This document shows positions 7,597 through 15,218 of a stretch of 39,027 nt of DNA, piece after piece (the first letter of the stretch is position 1; each line of letters starts with the position of its first letter). The notes under the pieces were generated by a model. The model saw only the letters and a program-made list of their open reading frames with translations. It was not told where the DNA came from and ran no database searches. The stretch is from UBA11373 sp046714175. Its GTDB lineage: Bacteria > Actinomycetota > Acidimicrobiia > Spongiisociales > UBA11373. The stretch is from positions 1 through 39,027 of the forward strand of contig JBKKBI010000024.1 in NCBI GenBank assembly GCA_046714175.1, written 5' to 3'. A program made the translations under genes and the position numbers.

Positions 7597-7602
7597 TACC
7601 CT
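7597..7602 (+). promoter_or_regulatory. -10 box for ureohydrolase gene
   Basis: TACCCT, 6 nt, then GTG 7609. This supports the GTG start and an own promoter although the upstream gene ends only 18 bp away. Confidence 0.55.
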
Positions 7603-7608
7603 GCTGCA

Positions 7609-8568
7609 GTGATCGGATTCGGCCACCTCTCGTTCTCGGCGCGCAGCAGCTTTGTCGGCGTTCCCGTGCGAACCCTGGAAACGATCGGTGACGCCAGGGT
7701 CGTGATCCTCGGGGCGCCCCTCGACTGGGGGACCAGTTACCGGCCGGGGGCACGCTTTGGGCCGGCGGCAGTTCGCGACGCCGACTATCTCGAGCCGAAC
7801 GGACGCCGCCCCCACCTCGACACCGGAATCGATGCCCTCGGCGTGCTCGGCGTCGTGGATGTGGGCGACGTCACCGTGGTTCCCGGCTACATCGACGATG
7901 GCATCGAACGGATCCGCGCCGCGGTGCGTGCGATCGCGTCTGCCGGTGCGGTGCCAGTCGTCATCGGCGGCGACCACACCATCACCTATCCCAACGCCGG
8001 CGGTGTCGCCGATGTCTTCGGTCATGGCGAGATCGCGCTGATCCACTTCGACGCCCACGCCGACACCGGAGAGAGCGAACACGGAATGCTCCACGGCCAC
8101 GGCACCCCGATGCGGCGGCTGATCGAGTCGGGAGCCGTGCCGGGCCACCGTTTCGTACAGATCGGGTTGCGCGGCTATTGGCCCGATCCGGAGACGGTGG
8201 CCTGGATGCGGGAGCAGGGCATGCGGTCCTACTTCATGGGCGAGATCGTGGAGCGGGGCCTGGCTGCAGTCGTCGACGAGGCCGTGGCTCATGCCGCCTC
8301 GGGAGCCCGCGGGGTATTCGTGTCGGTCGACGTGGACGTCGTGGATCCGGCCGCGGCCCCGGGCACCGGGACTCCCGAACCAGGAGGACTGACCGCCCGC
8401 GAGTTGCTCGACGCAGTGCGTCGCCTGGGACGCGAGCTGAACGTCGTCGGAGCCGATGTGGTCGAAGTCGCCCCCGCCTACGACTCCGCCAACATCACCG
8501 CCCTGCTCGCCAACCGCGTCATCCTGGAACTGCTCAACGGGATGGCGCAAAGGAAGTTGCGCGGCTAG
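7609..8568 (+). CDS. speB: Agmatinase-like ureohydrolase
   Basis: 319 residues (GTG start). All six manganese ligands of the arginase/agmatinase family are present: His123 (GGDHT), Asp148, His150 and Asp152 (HFDAHAD), and Asp241 and Asp243 (SVDVDVVDP). The loop PAAAPGTGTPEPGG and the Glu in VVEVAPAYD also fit. The family hydrolyses guanidino compounds to urea plus an amine; agmatine to putrescine is the commonest reaction in this subgroup. Guanidinobutyrase, guanidinopropionase or another ureohydrolase cannot be excluded without phylogeny. The enzyme is cytoplasmic. A class III aminotransferase at 24911 could act on the amine product, but it is 16 kb away and the link is speculative. Confidence 0.85.
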   Translation: MIGFGHLSFSARSSFVGVPVRTLETIGDARVVILGAPLDWGTSYRPGARFGPAAVRDADYLEPNGRRPHLDTGIDALGVLGVVDVGDVTVVPGYIDDGIERIRAAVRAIASAGAVPVVIGGDHTITYPNAGGVADVFGHGEIALIHFDAHADTGESEHGMLHGHGTPMRRLIESGAVPGHRFVQIGLRGYWPDPETVAWMREQGMRSYFMGEIVERGLAAVVDEAVAHAASGARGVFVSVDVDVVDPAAAPGTGTPEPGGLTARELLDAVRRLGRELNVVGADVVEVAPAYDSANITALLANRVILELLNGMAQRKLRG

Positions 8569-8580
8569 ACGCCGCCCAAC
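8556..8580 (+). terminator. Hairpin with the ureohydrolase stop codon in its loop
   Basis: GTTGCGCGGC pairs with GCCGCCCAAC over 10 positions with one mismatch. The 5-base loop TAGAC contains the TAG stop (8566-8568). No T-run follows. The remaining 140 bp to the next convergent gene show nothing further. Confidence 0.5.
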
Positions 8581-8722
8581 GATCGAGTTACCGGTTAGCC
8601 GTGGGGACCGCGACTCTCGTTGGTTCCAGGCTCGCAACCGGCAACGGAACGGGCCATCTCGGGCCGGGCGTTGCTCGACTCCGGATTCGCCGCCTCCTAC
8701 CGGGTCTGGCGGCGCGCTGCAA

Positions 8723-10408
8723 TCAGGGCCGCAGTGCCCGAACCATCACTGCGCCTAATCGCCCCGGACCGGGGTCGGCCTCGAACCGGGCCACCGCCCG
8801 CATGGCCGTGGCCGCACGGCGATGGAACACCGACCACGGCGGAGTGGGCACCATCGCAAACGGAGCCCGAATCACCGACTTTTCGGGATGGTCGATCAGC
8901 CGGGCGTTGTGGACGAACCCGATGCCACTCTGCACATCGTTGCGGTGATGCCCGGGGATTGCCCCCCAGGGGGTCACCCCTAATGCGAACGCCGCCGCCG
9001 CCCATACGTTGATCCCGATCGATCCGTAGCGGAGGCGCTCCACGGCTCGGGCCAACCCGGTCTCCGGGCTGCGGGCTGTCTCGGGATCGACGATCAGAGT
9101 GGCGTTGAGGGTGCCGCGCAGCCGCTCGTTGCAGAACTCGACTGCCGCTTCGAGGAATCGCCCGGGCGTCGCCTGCGGAAGGTCGACCACGGCCATCACC
9201 TGACAGAAAGCCTCTTCGGTGAACGCCGGGTATGCCGCATCGGGATCAAAACCCTCGAGCAACGTCGGAGGAATCGCTCCCGCCACGGCAACGCCCAGGG
9301 TCCGCACCCGGGGGGCGGCGGCCACCGCCCGTTCATAGCGCGCCTCCGATCCCGGGTAGTAGGCAGGCCGGGAAGGCAGGCTCGCCAGAGCGCTCGCCAG
9401 CGCGGCCACGAACTCATCCCGCTGCGGCCAGCGCCCGGGAAGCACCAACACCTTGGCGGCATTGCAGTTGTACCCGGCGTTTTGCACCACCTGGGTGGCG
9501 ACATGTCGCGCCTGGCGGACGAGCGCGCGCTGCGACCAACGCCCCGGAACCACCACCACCGGGCTGACGTTGCCCAGCTCGCTGGTGACGGGCTTGTCGA
9601 GGATGGGTCGGTCCTCCCGCTGGCGTCGCCGACCCGGCTCGCCGGGACCGAACACGATGAGATCGTGAGTGTGTTCGGAGCCGGTGATGTGCACCTCGTC
9701 TACCAATGGGTGATGCACCAGGTACTCGCCGACGTCGGCGCGCCCATAGGCAAAGCGCACGAAACCCGCCGCCACCAATGGCGCGAAGGCGTACTCGATG
9801 TGCGGTCCGATGTATTCGTTCACCGGACTGAATTTGACGATCGCCACCCGGCCGGTCACGAACAGCTTGTGGACCAGATCCAGCGGAGCGATGCTGGCGA
9901 CATTGCCGGCGCCGAGGATCACCGCCACTCCCGGGGCCGCGCCGCCTTTCGTGTAGAAGGCGCCCATGTGATGGCGGGCATCGGCGAGAGCGATGTCGGG
10001 TTGCATCCACACCTGAGCCGACCATCCGCGGTACTGCACCCGGTCCCAGCCGTCGGCCGGGACCACATCGACAGTCACGCGGCCGTCGTGGCGGGCTGCA
10101 ATGGCATCATCGGCCAGCGGCACCCGTCCCGTGCGGGCGATACCCTCCAGGGTGTCGGCCAAAAAGCGGCAGGTGCGGATGATGCTGATCGGACCCGACA
10201 CCCACTCCTCGCCGCGATACGAGGCCGGGACCCCCTTGGCGGCCACCGCATCGGCAACCAGGTCGTCGCTCACGGATATCAGGCGGACGATCAGGTCACG
10301 CAACATCTCGACGCGGACCGGAATCGGAACTGCGGCCCACACCGGGGCGCGCTGCGCCAGTGTCGTCAGGGCGGCGTCGAGGGTCTCGGTCGCGGTGGTG
10401 GTGATCAT
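8723..10408 (-). CDS. Aldehyde dehydrogenase family protein
   Basis: 561 residues. The NAD(P)-dependent aldehyde dehydrogenase fold is clear from AVILGAGNVASI (162-173), VKFSPVNEY (191-199, Lys192), HITGSEHTHD (240-249), the general base Glu277 in SELGN, and the catalytic nucleophile Cys315 in NAGYNCNAAKV. TEEAFCQVMAV and INVWAAAAFALGVTPWGA lie downstream. It oxidises an aldehyde to the acid; the substrate is unknown. It is longer than the usual 480-500 residues, with about 60 extra C-terminal residues ending in a basic helix. The HHMGAFYTKGG stretch is unusual for classic members, so it belongs to a divergent branch. Its ATG overlaps the stop of the DUF971 gene by 4 bp (ATGA). Confidence 0.88.
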   Translation of the reverse strand: MITTTATETLDAALTTLAQRAPVWAAVPIPVRVEMLRDLIVRLISVSDDLVADAVAAKGVPASYRGEEWVSGPISIIRTCRFLADTLEGIARTGRVPLADDAIAARHDGRVTVDVVPADGWDRVQYRGWSAQVWMQPDIALADARHHMGAFYTKGGAAPGVAVILGAGNVASIAPLDLVHKLFVTGRVAIVKFSPVNEYIGPHIEYAFAPLVAAGFVRFAYGRADVGEYLVHHPLVDEVHITGSEHTHDLIVFGPGEPGRRRQREDRPILDKPVTSELGNVSPVVVVPGRWSQRALVRQARHVATQVVQNAGYNCNAAKVLVLPGRWPQRDEFVAALASALASLPSRPAYYPGSEARYERAVAAAPRVRTLGVAVAGAIPPTLLEGFDPDAAYPAFTEEAFCQVMAVVDLPQATPGRFLEAAVEFCNERLRGTLNATLIVDPETARSPETGLARAVERLRYGSIGINVWAAAAFALGVTPWGAIPGHHRNDVQSGIGFVHNARLIDHPEKSVIRAPFAMVPTPPWSVFHRRAATAMRAVARFEADPGPGRLGAVMVRALRP

Positions 10409-10674
10409 CCGCCGCCCAGCGCTCGCAGCAGGTCGAAGGTGTAGATGCCGGTGGAATGGCCCTCGGGAGCGAAGATCGGCGTCACGGCATAACCGCCCAC
10501 TGCATGTACCTCGGCCACGGTCGTGCCTTCGGGGGCGGACGCGGCGCCCTGGCAGGCAGCGCAGGGGCAGGCGGCGCGCAGTTCAGCGGCCGGGATGCGA
10601 TCGAGGCGGCCATCCGCCCAGGTGATGGTCAGCCCGCTCCCATCACCACGCTCGATGCGAATCGGTACTTCCAC
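10405..10674 (-). CDS. DUF971 protein (gamma-butyrobetaine hydroxylase N-terminal-like domain)
   Basis: 89 residues, GTG start. The domain pattern is I-x-W-x-D-G (ITWADG, 17-22), then LRAACPCAAC with Cys36, Cys38 and Cys41, then GGYAVTPIFAPEGHSTGIYTFDLLR. In eukaryotic carnitine-synthesis dioxygenases this domain forms the zinc-binding N-terminus; in bacteria it is often a small stand-alone protein, sometimes near iron-sulphur cluster genes. Here it heads an operon with an aldehyde dehydrogenase. The carnitine pathway also includes an aldehyde dehydrogenase step, which is suggestive only. The start is 7 nt after a TACTCT box. Confidence 0.88.
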   Translation of the reverse strand: MEVPIRIERGDGSGLTITWADGRLDRIPAAELRAACPCAACQGAASAPEGTTVAEVHAVGGYAVTPIFAPEGHSTGIYTFDLLRALGGG

Positions 10675-10681
10675 GCCGCGG

Positions 10682-10687
10682 AGAGTA
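10682..10687 (-). promoter_or_regulatory. -10 box for DUF971-aldehyde dehydrogenase operon
   Basis: TACTCT on the minus strand, 7 nt before the GTG start at 10674. Confidence 0.45.
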
Positions 10688-10720
10688 GATGGCGGATGGC
10701 AGAGTGATGACCCAAGACTC

Positions 10721-11221
10721 TCAGTGCCCGCGCAGCACTCCGCCGTATTTCATCCTCGTGTCCTCCATGCGGGCCACCGCCTTCTCCTCGCCTCCGGGAT
10801 GGAATCCGCAGTCGACCACTTCGCCGACGAAAAGCGTGTGGGAGCCCAGCGGCAGATTGCTGTGCACCCGGCACTCGATGAATGCCATCGCCTCCTCGAA
10901 TATGGGAGCTCCGGTGACCCCGCGCCGCACCGGGCGTCCATTGAGGGTGCCGGGGCCGGCCACCGCCGGCTTGGAGAACTTGACAAACACCCGGGTGTCG
11001 GCCCGATCCCACAGGTTGACACTGAAGCACCCGCCCTCGTGCACCAGGCGATGGGTGACCGCGGTGGCGTCGATGGAAACCCCGACCAGCACCGGGGCCA
11101 TCGATACCTGCGACACCCACGAGGCGGTCATGCCATTGGATTCGTCACCGGCGGCCGATCCGATCAGGCACAGGACATTCGGAATCGACCACAGCACCGT
11201 GTTGAGGGTCTCGGGGTTCAC
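10721..11221 (-). CDS. Flavin reductase-like FMN-binding split-barrel protein
   Basis: 166 residues, GTG start. Typical of the flavin-reductase-like family: PNVLCLIGSAAGDESNGMTASWVSQVSMAP (residues 14-43) binds FMN phosphate and ring, followed by VGVSIDATAVTHRLVHEGGCFSVNLW. A later VFVGEVVDC-like strand (LFVGEVVDCGF) closes the barrel. Such proteins supply reduced flavin to a monooxygenase or reduce small substrates. No two-component monooxygenase is next to it, so the partner is unknown. The last residues, RMKYGGVLRGH, resemble the substrate-end loop of the family. The start follows TAAGGT by 6 nt. Confidence 0.88.
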   Translation of the reverse strand: MNPETLNTVLWSIPNVLCLIGSAAGDESNGMTASWVSQVSMAPVLVGVSIDATAVTHRLVHEGGCFSVNLWDRADTRVFVKFSKPAVAGPGTLNGRPVRRGVTGAPIFEEAMAFIECRVHSNLPLGSHTLFVGEVVDCGFHPGGEEKAVARMEDTRMKYGGVLRGH

Positions 11222-11227
11222 ACCGTG

Positions 11228-11233
11228 ACCTTA
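11228..11233 (-). promoter_or_regulatory. -10 box for flavin reductase-like gene
   Basis: TAAGGT on the minus strand, 6 nt before GTG 11221; a leaderless start is implied. Confidence 0.55.
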
Positions 11234-11298
11234 GAGCGCCCCCGAATCGGTCGGCGGCTGATGACCGGGCGGGCGACGCGGTGCGAGGCGTCGACAGA

Positions 11299-11304
11299 TA
11301 GGCT
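11299..11304 (+). promoter_or_regulatory. -10 box for universal stress protein gene
   Basis: TAGGCT, 9 nt before ATG 11314, in the 92-bp divergent region. Confidence 0.45.
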
Positions 11305-11313
11305 CTGCTGCCG

Positions 11314-11808
11314 ATGCGCATCCTCATCGCTACCGCAGGGGTGCTCAGCCCCGAGGGCGTCGCCCGCATCACCCAGAGGCTGTGCGGCGCCGACGGTGAG
11401 GTGTTCGTGATCACGGTGATCGAGGTGCCGCGCACCTTTCTCGATGAAATCCGATCCGACGAGTGGCATCCCCTGACCGAGGGCAGTCCGATGTGGACCC
11501 TGCCCGCCGACACCGAGATCGCGCGCTACGTCGAGGAGCGCGGCACCCGCCTCACCGAGCCCCTCGTGGCGGCGTTGGCAGCATCCGGCGTGACCGTGCG
11601 CGTCGAGTACCTCGAGGGCGAGGAGCCGGCGGCGACCATCCTCGCCGCGGCGGACCGACTCGGAGCAGATGTGATCGTGGTCGGAGCGACCAAGCAGCTG
11701 TTCGACGAAAGCCATTGGGAGAGCGTCTCGGCGCGTGTCATCCGCGGTGCCCATCGACCGGTGCTGGTGGTCCCGACCCGGGGTCGGCACGGCGCTGAAG
11801 ACGAATGA
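11314..11808 (+). CDS. Universal stress protein (UspA) family
   Basis: 164 residues, one Usp domain: RILIATAG first strand, FVITVIEVP second strand, EPAATILAAADRLGADVIVVGATK, and a final VIRGAHRPVLVVPT. The usual ATP-binding motif G-2x-G-9x-G-S/T appears only in part (VVGATKQLFDESHWESVSARVI lacks the second Gly), so this may be a non-ATP-binding member. It is probably cytoplasmic and stress-related. Its stop codon overlaps the start of the dehalogenase-like hydrolase by 4 bp (ATGA), so the two are translated together. Confidence 0.85.
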   Translation: MRILIATAGVLSPEGVARITQRLCGADGEVFVITVIEVPRTFLDEIRSDEWHPLTEGSPMWTLPADTEIARYVEERGTRLTEPLVAALAASGVTVRVEYLEGEEPAATILAAADRLGADVIVVGATKQLFDESHWESVSARVIRGAHRPVLVVPTRGRHGAEDE

Positions 11809-12686
11809 TCGTCATCACCCCGGAGGAACGCTTCGGCGGACTCCCCGACTTTCCATTCGCACCGCACCGCTTCGAGTGGGACGGCATCGGGATCCACTTC
11901 CTCGACGAGGGTTCGGGGCCTCCGGTGGTGCTCTTCCACGGCGAGCCGACATGGTCGTTCCTCTACCGGCACGTGATCCCACCCTTGGTGAATGCCGGGT
12001 TCCGGGCGATCGCACCGGACTATCCCGGGTTCGGTAGGTCGGACAAGCCGACCGACCCGGCGTTCTATACCTATGACCGCCTGGTGGCTGCGATGGTGGC
12101 GCTGGTCGATCACCTCAGAGTGTCCGACGGGACCGCAGTCGTCCAGGATTGGGGTGGACCGATCGGGGTCGCCGTGGCGGTGCGGCGTCCGGAGCGCTTC
12201 CGCCGTTTGTCGATACTCAACACCGGCCTCTTCACCGGAGCCCGGGGACCCAACCCGGCCTTCGACGCCTGGCGAGCCTTCGTCGCCGCCAATCCCGACC
12301 TCCCCATCGGGATGATCATGTCCAACGCCGCCACCCGCTCCTGGGACCCGGCGGTTGTCGCCGGCTACGAGGCGCCGTTCCCCACCCGGGAGCACAAGGT
12401 CGGCGCGTGGAGGTTGCCGCTCATCGTCCCGGCCGCCGACGATGATCCGGGTGCGGCGGAGATGAAGGCGGTGCATGCCGCGCTGGGCCACTGGGAAGGA
12501 CCCGTTCAGGTGCTGTTCTCCGACACCGATCCGATCTTCAGCCTCGATGCCGGACGCCGCCTCGCCGGCCACATCCCCGGCGCCGGCGACCTCGAGGTGG
12601 TCGCGGGTGCGGGGCATTTCCTCCAGGAGGAAGCCGGCCCCGAAGTGGCGGCGCGCATTGTGGCGTTTCTGCAAAGAAGGGACTGA
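11805..12686 (+). CDS. Haloalkane dehalogenase-like alpha/beta hydrolase
   Basis: 293 residues. The full catalytic set of haloalkane dehalogenases can be seen: the oxyanion/halide motif HGEPTWSFLYR (45-55), nucleophile Asp115 followed by the halide-binding Trp116 in VVQDWGGPIG, a candidate acid Asp242 in FSDTDPIF, and the base His271 in GAGHFLQEE. A second halide-stabilising Trp may be Trp156 in the cap. An acid after the central strand and Trp next to the nucleophile are typical of subfamily I (DhlA/DhmA-like). The reaction would be hydrolysis of a carbon-halogen bond to an alcohol. An epoxide hydrolase is less likely because of the HGEPTW motif. It has no signal peptide. It follows the stress protein with a 4-bp overlap. 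Confidence 0.88.
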   Translation: MIVITPEERFGGLPDFPFAPHRFEWDGIGIHFLDEGSGPPVVLFHGEPTWSFLYRHVIPPLVNAGFRAIAPDYPGFGRSDKPTDPAFYTYDRLVAAMVALVDHLRVSDGTAVVQDWGGPIGVAVAVRRPERFRRLSILNTGLFTGARGPNPAFDAWRAFVAANPDLPIGMIMSNAATRSWDPAVVAGYEAPFPTREHKVGAWRLPLIVPAADDDPGAAEMKAVHAALGHWEGPVQVLFSDTDPIFSLDAGRRLAGHIPGAGDLEVVAGAGHFLQEEAGPEVAARIVAFLQRRD

Positions 12687-12706
12687 CGGAGGACGGGCAA
12701 CGGGCG

Positions 12707-12712
12707 TAGCCT
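12707..12712 (+). promoter_or_regulatory. -10 box for ACT protein gene
   Basis: TAGCCT, 6 nt before ATG 12719; no Shine-Dalgarno. Confidence 0.55.
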
Positions 12713-12718
12713 GGGCCC

Positions 12719-13093
12719 ATGACCGAGTTCACGGTGCGGCTGGCGAACGCTCCCGGGATGCTGGCCGCCCTCACCGAACAGCTCGACGAGGCGGGCATCC
12801 ACGTCGAAGCCGTCGCAGCCTTCGGTGCCGGGGCGCGGGGCGTGGTCCACCTGGTGGTGGCCGAGGCAGAACCGACGCGGGCGGTGTTGCGAGCCGCCGG
12901 GATGAGCTTCGAGGAGCGCCCCGTGCTCACCACCTATCTTCCTGCCCGGACCGGTGCGTTGGCAGCGATGGCGCGCCGCCTCGCCGAGAGCGGAGTCAAC
13001 ATCGAGGCTCTCTACCTGCTGCGCTCGTCGGCCGAGGGTTTCGAGTTCGCCGTGGCGGTGGACCGGCCCGACGCCTTGCCGCCGGCGTCCTGA
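12719..13093 (+). CDS. Tandem ACT-domain protein
   Basis: 124 residues made of two ACT repeats. The first (about 1-60) has VRLANAPGMLAALTEQLDEA followed by VVHLVV. The second (about 65-124) has TGALAAMARRLAESGVNIEALY followed by EFAVAV. ACT domains bind amino acids or other small ligands and regulate enzymes. No catalytic domain is attached, so it is a stand-alone sensor. The ligand is unknown. It has its own promoter and is followed by the convergent gatD gene. Confidence 0.85.
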   Translation: MTEFTVRLANAPGMLAALTEQLDEAGIHVEAVAAFGAGARGVVHLVVAEAEPTRAVLRAAGMSFEERPVLTTYLPARTGALAAMARRLAESGVNIEALYLLRSSAEGFEFAVAVDRPDALPPAS

Positions 13094-13153
13094 GGGAGCG
13101 GCTCGCCGCCGGGAGTCTCGGCCGCGTCGGGTGTCGTGGAGAGCCGCGCCACG

Positions 13154-13169
13154 GGCCCGACTCAGGGCC
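13154..13169 (-). other. Short hairpin with gatD stop codon in the loop
   Basis: GGCCC/GGGCC with loop TGAGTC on the minus strand; the TGA is the gatD stop. The stem is only 5 bp, so chance is possible. It matches a recurring layout in this window. Confidence 0.3.
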
Positions 13170-13887
13170 GGGATGCCGCACTCTCGGCCGCCCGTCGCTC
13201 CACGGCGTCATCCAGTGCACCGAGTCCGGGCCCAGCATCGCCGCGGCGCACCAGTGCCCGCCGAATCAAGTCGTCGGCCAGAGCCGGGTTCTTGGGCAGC
13301 ACCGATCCATGGAGGTAGGTGCCCAGGCAGTTGCCGATGATGGCCCCCTCTGCCCCCGACTCGCCATCGTTGCCGTGCCCGCGGCGGACCTGGCCCAGCG
13401 CCGCCTGCCCCGGGTCGAGCCGCGTTCGTCCGCTGTGGTTCTCGAAGCCGACCAGTTCGCCCCACGGGGTGTCGACCACGACGTTGCCGATCATCCGGCT
13501 GCCACCCCCAAAGGTCTCGGCGCCGAACACTCCGATCCCGGGGATCTCGGAGCCGTCTGCAGTGACGAAGCGCCGGCCGAACAGCTGGTAGGTGCCGCAC
13601 ACGGTGAGAAATACCACCCCGGCGGTGACCGCGCGGTGCACAGCAGGACCGCGTTCCACGAGATCGGCGGCGATCGCCTGCTGGGAGGCGTCTTCGCCTC
13701 CGCCGGCGACCACGATGTCGGCCTCCTCGAAGTCGAAGTCATCGCCTTCGTCGACGGCCACCGCCCGTAGGCCGATCCCGCGCCACTCCAGGCGGCGGCG
13801 CAGCGCCAGGACGTTCCCGATGTCACCGTAGATGTTCATCCGTCGCCCGTAGAGATGCACGATGACGAGCGGGGCGGTCACGACCAC
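13162..13887 (-). CDS. gatD: Lipid II isoglutaminyl synthase, glutaminase subunit GatD
   Basis: 241 residues, class I (triad) glutamine amidotransferase of the GatD/CobB-CobQ type. The start HLYGRRMNIYGDIGNVLALRRR (11-32) and the catalytic Cys97 in TVCGTYQLFG and His193 in GTYLHGSVL are intact; GFENHSGRT (148-155) is family-specific. GatD releases ammonia from glutamine and passes it to MurT, which amidates the D-glutamate of the lipid II stem peptide. The gene overlaps the end of murT by 10 bp, the usual order. The start is GTG at 13887 or a GTG two codons later; the first few residues are uncertain. Confidence 0.93.
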   Translation of the reverse strand: MVVTAPLVIVHLYGRRMNIYGDIGNVLALRRRLEWRGIGLRAVAVDEGDDFDFEEADIVVAGGGEDASQQAIAADLVERGPAVHRAVTAGVVFLTVCGTYQLFGRRFVTADGSEIPGIGVFGAETFGGGSRMIGNVVVDTPWGELVGFENHSGRTRLDPGQAALGQVRRGHGNDGESGAEGAIIGNCLGTYLHGSVLPKNPALADDLIRRALVRRGDAGPGLGALDDAVERRAAESAASRP

Positions 13888-15158
13888 ACCTCCTCGCGGC
13901 TGCGGTGGGGAAGCAGAATCTCGAGAAATCCGAGCATCGCGGTGTAGGTCGGGACGAGATAGACGAGGTCACCGGGAGCCGACTCGTCGACCAGAGCATC
14001 GAGTGCTCGTCGTCGGTCGGACTCGGCGGGTGCCGCGATGCCGGCGTACTTGAACCGCAGCGCCATGTCGGCGCAGCGGACGCCGCCGGCGAGAAATCGA
14101 TGCGGGGTGGTGGAAAGCGACTCGACCTCCGCATCCCACAACCACGAGACGTCCCGCCCATCTGCGTGGTTGTCGTTGATCGCCATCAGCACCGCGCGGG
14201 GCACCCTGTCCTCGGAGAGCAGTCGGATCGCCTGATTGAGGCTGGCCGGGTTTTTCACCAGCACCACTTTGACCCTTCTCCCCCGGTACTCGATCACCTG
14301 CCCGCGGCCGAACGCGGGCGGCATCGCCGCCAGATGGACAGCCGACGCCACGGGGTCGAGGCCGAGTCGCGCCACCGCCAATAGCGCGGCGGTGGCGTTG
14401 TACGCGTTGTACACGCCAGGCACCTGGATGGTGACCCCGACCTCGGCGCCATCCACCGTGACCGCGATCCTGGTGCCGTCACCGGACGGGTCGGCACGGG
14501 ACAACAGGGCATCCACCGGCCGGGAGGGAGCGGTGGGACCGGTGTCGTGCAACGCTCGGTCGTCAGGCAACGCCGCCCGCAACTCCGCAACGGCGCCAAA
14601 CCAGGCGACTGGCCTTGTGTGATCCACGGCCAGGCTCGCCACCATCGGATCGTCGGCGGCCAGCACCGCGGTTGCGGCGGCGGACACGGCGGCACCCACA
14701 TGCCCCGCGGTGGTCACCAATTCTCCGTAGCGGTCGAGCTGATCACGCGCCAGGTTGGTGACCACGATGACCCGCGGCTGCAGCGCCGGTCCGAGGTGGC
14801 GCACCGCGGCCTCATCCACTTCCAGAACCGCGATGTCGGCGGCGAGGCGCCCGCGGCGCCATGCCCCCACCAGTGCCGCCGCCACCCCACGGGCGAGATT
14901 GGAGCCCGTGCGGTTGGTGACCACCCGCCGACCGGATCCGGTCAGCATTGCGGTGATCATTTTGGCCGTTGTGGTCTTGCCGTTGGTCCCGGTGACGACG
15001 ACGACACCGCCCTCGATACCCGCCGCGATTCGTTCGATGAGCCGCGGGGCCACCGCGAGTGCCACCAGCCCCGGCAGAGCCGTACCTCCCCGGCCCACCA
15101 ACCGAGTAGCAGCACCTACGAGGCGCGCCAGGGCCACCGCCAGACGAATGCGCAGCAT
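13878..15158 (-). CDS. murT: Lipid II isoglutaminyl synthase, Mur ligase-like subunit MurT (no Cys zinc ribbon)
   Basis: 426 residues from ATG 15158 (GTG 15167 is an alternative; TATCGT sits 7 nt before the ATG). The ATP-binding loop is VVTGTNGKTTTAKM (Lys61). NRTGSNLARG, LEVDEAAV, VVTNLARDQLDRYGE and the C-terminal INDNHADGRDVSWLWD complete the MurT pattern. It uses ATP to activate D-iGlu in lipid II and accepts ammonia from GatD. In the staphylococcal enzyme a four-cysteine zinc ribbon is inserted in the central domain. Here the matching region (about residues 190-240) has no Cys at all; the only Cys is in GGVRCADMA. The N-terminal hydrophobic helix is normal for the family. Confidence 0.92.
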   Translation of the reverse strand: MLRIRLAVALARLVGAATRLVGRGGTALPGLVALAVAPRLIERIAAGIEGGVVVVTGTNGKTTTAKMITAMLTGSGRRVVTNRTGSNLARGVAAALVGAWRRGRLAADIAVLEVDEAAVRHLGPALQPRVIVVTNLARDQLDRYGELVTTAGHVGAAVSAAATAVLAADDPMVASLAVDHTRPVAWFGAVAELRAALPDDRALHDTGPTAPSRPVDALLSRADPSGDGTRIAVTVDGAEVGVTIQVPGVYNAYNATAALLAVARLGLDPVASAVHLAAMPPAFGRGQVIEYRGRRVKVVLVKNPASLNQAIRLLSEDRVPRAVLMAINDNHADGRDVSWLWDAEVESLSTTPHRFLAGGVRCADMALRFKYAGIAAPAESDRRRALDALVDESAPGDLVYLVPTYTAMLGFLEILLPHRSREEVWS

Positions 15159-15165
15159 TCCGGGC

Positions 15166-15171
15166 ACGATA
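15166..15171 (-). promoter_or_regulatory. -10 box for murT-gatD
   Basis: TATCGT on the minus strand, 7 nt before ATG 15158. It favours that ATG over the GTG at 15167, which overlaps the box. Confidence 0.45.
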
Positions 15172-15187
15172 ACCCCGCCCCGAGGTT

Positions 15188-15210
15188 GCGAGCGTCAGCG
15201 ATCGGCTCGC
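15188..15210 (-). terminator. Hairpin downstream of ABC exporter gene
   Basis: GCGAGC/GCTCGC, 6-bp stem with 11-base loop, in the 51-60 bp gap between the exporter stop and murT. It contains part of a 16-base stretch (15198-15213) also found at 21995-22010. Confidence 0.4.
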
Positions 15211-15218
15211 GGGCGTTC

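Noticed and set aside
8569..8722. Searched the ureohydrolase-aldehyde dehydrogenase gap for an RNA gene.
   Set aside because: Apart from the stop-codon hairpin at its edge, no tRNA-like or riboswitch-like structure could be recognised.
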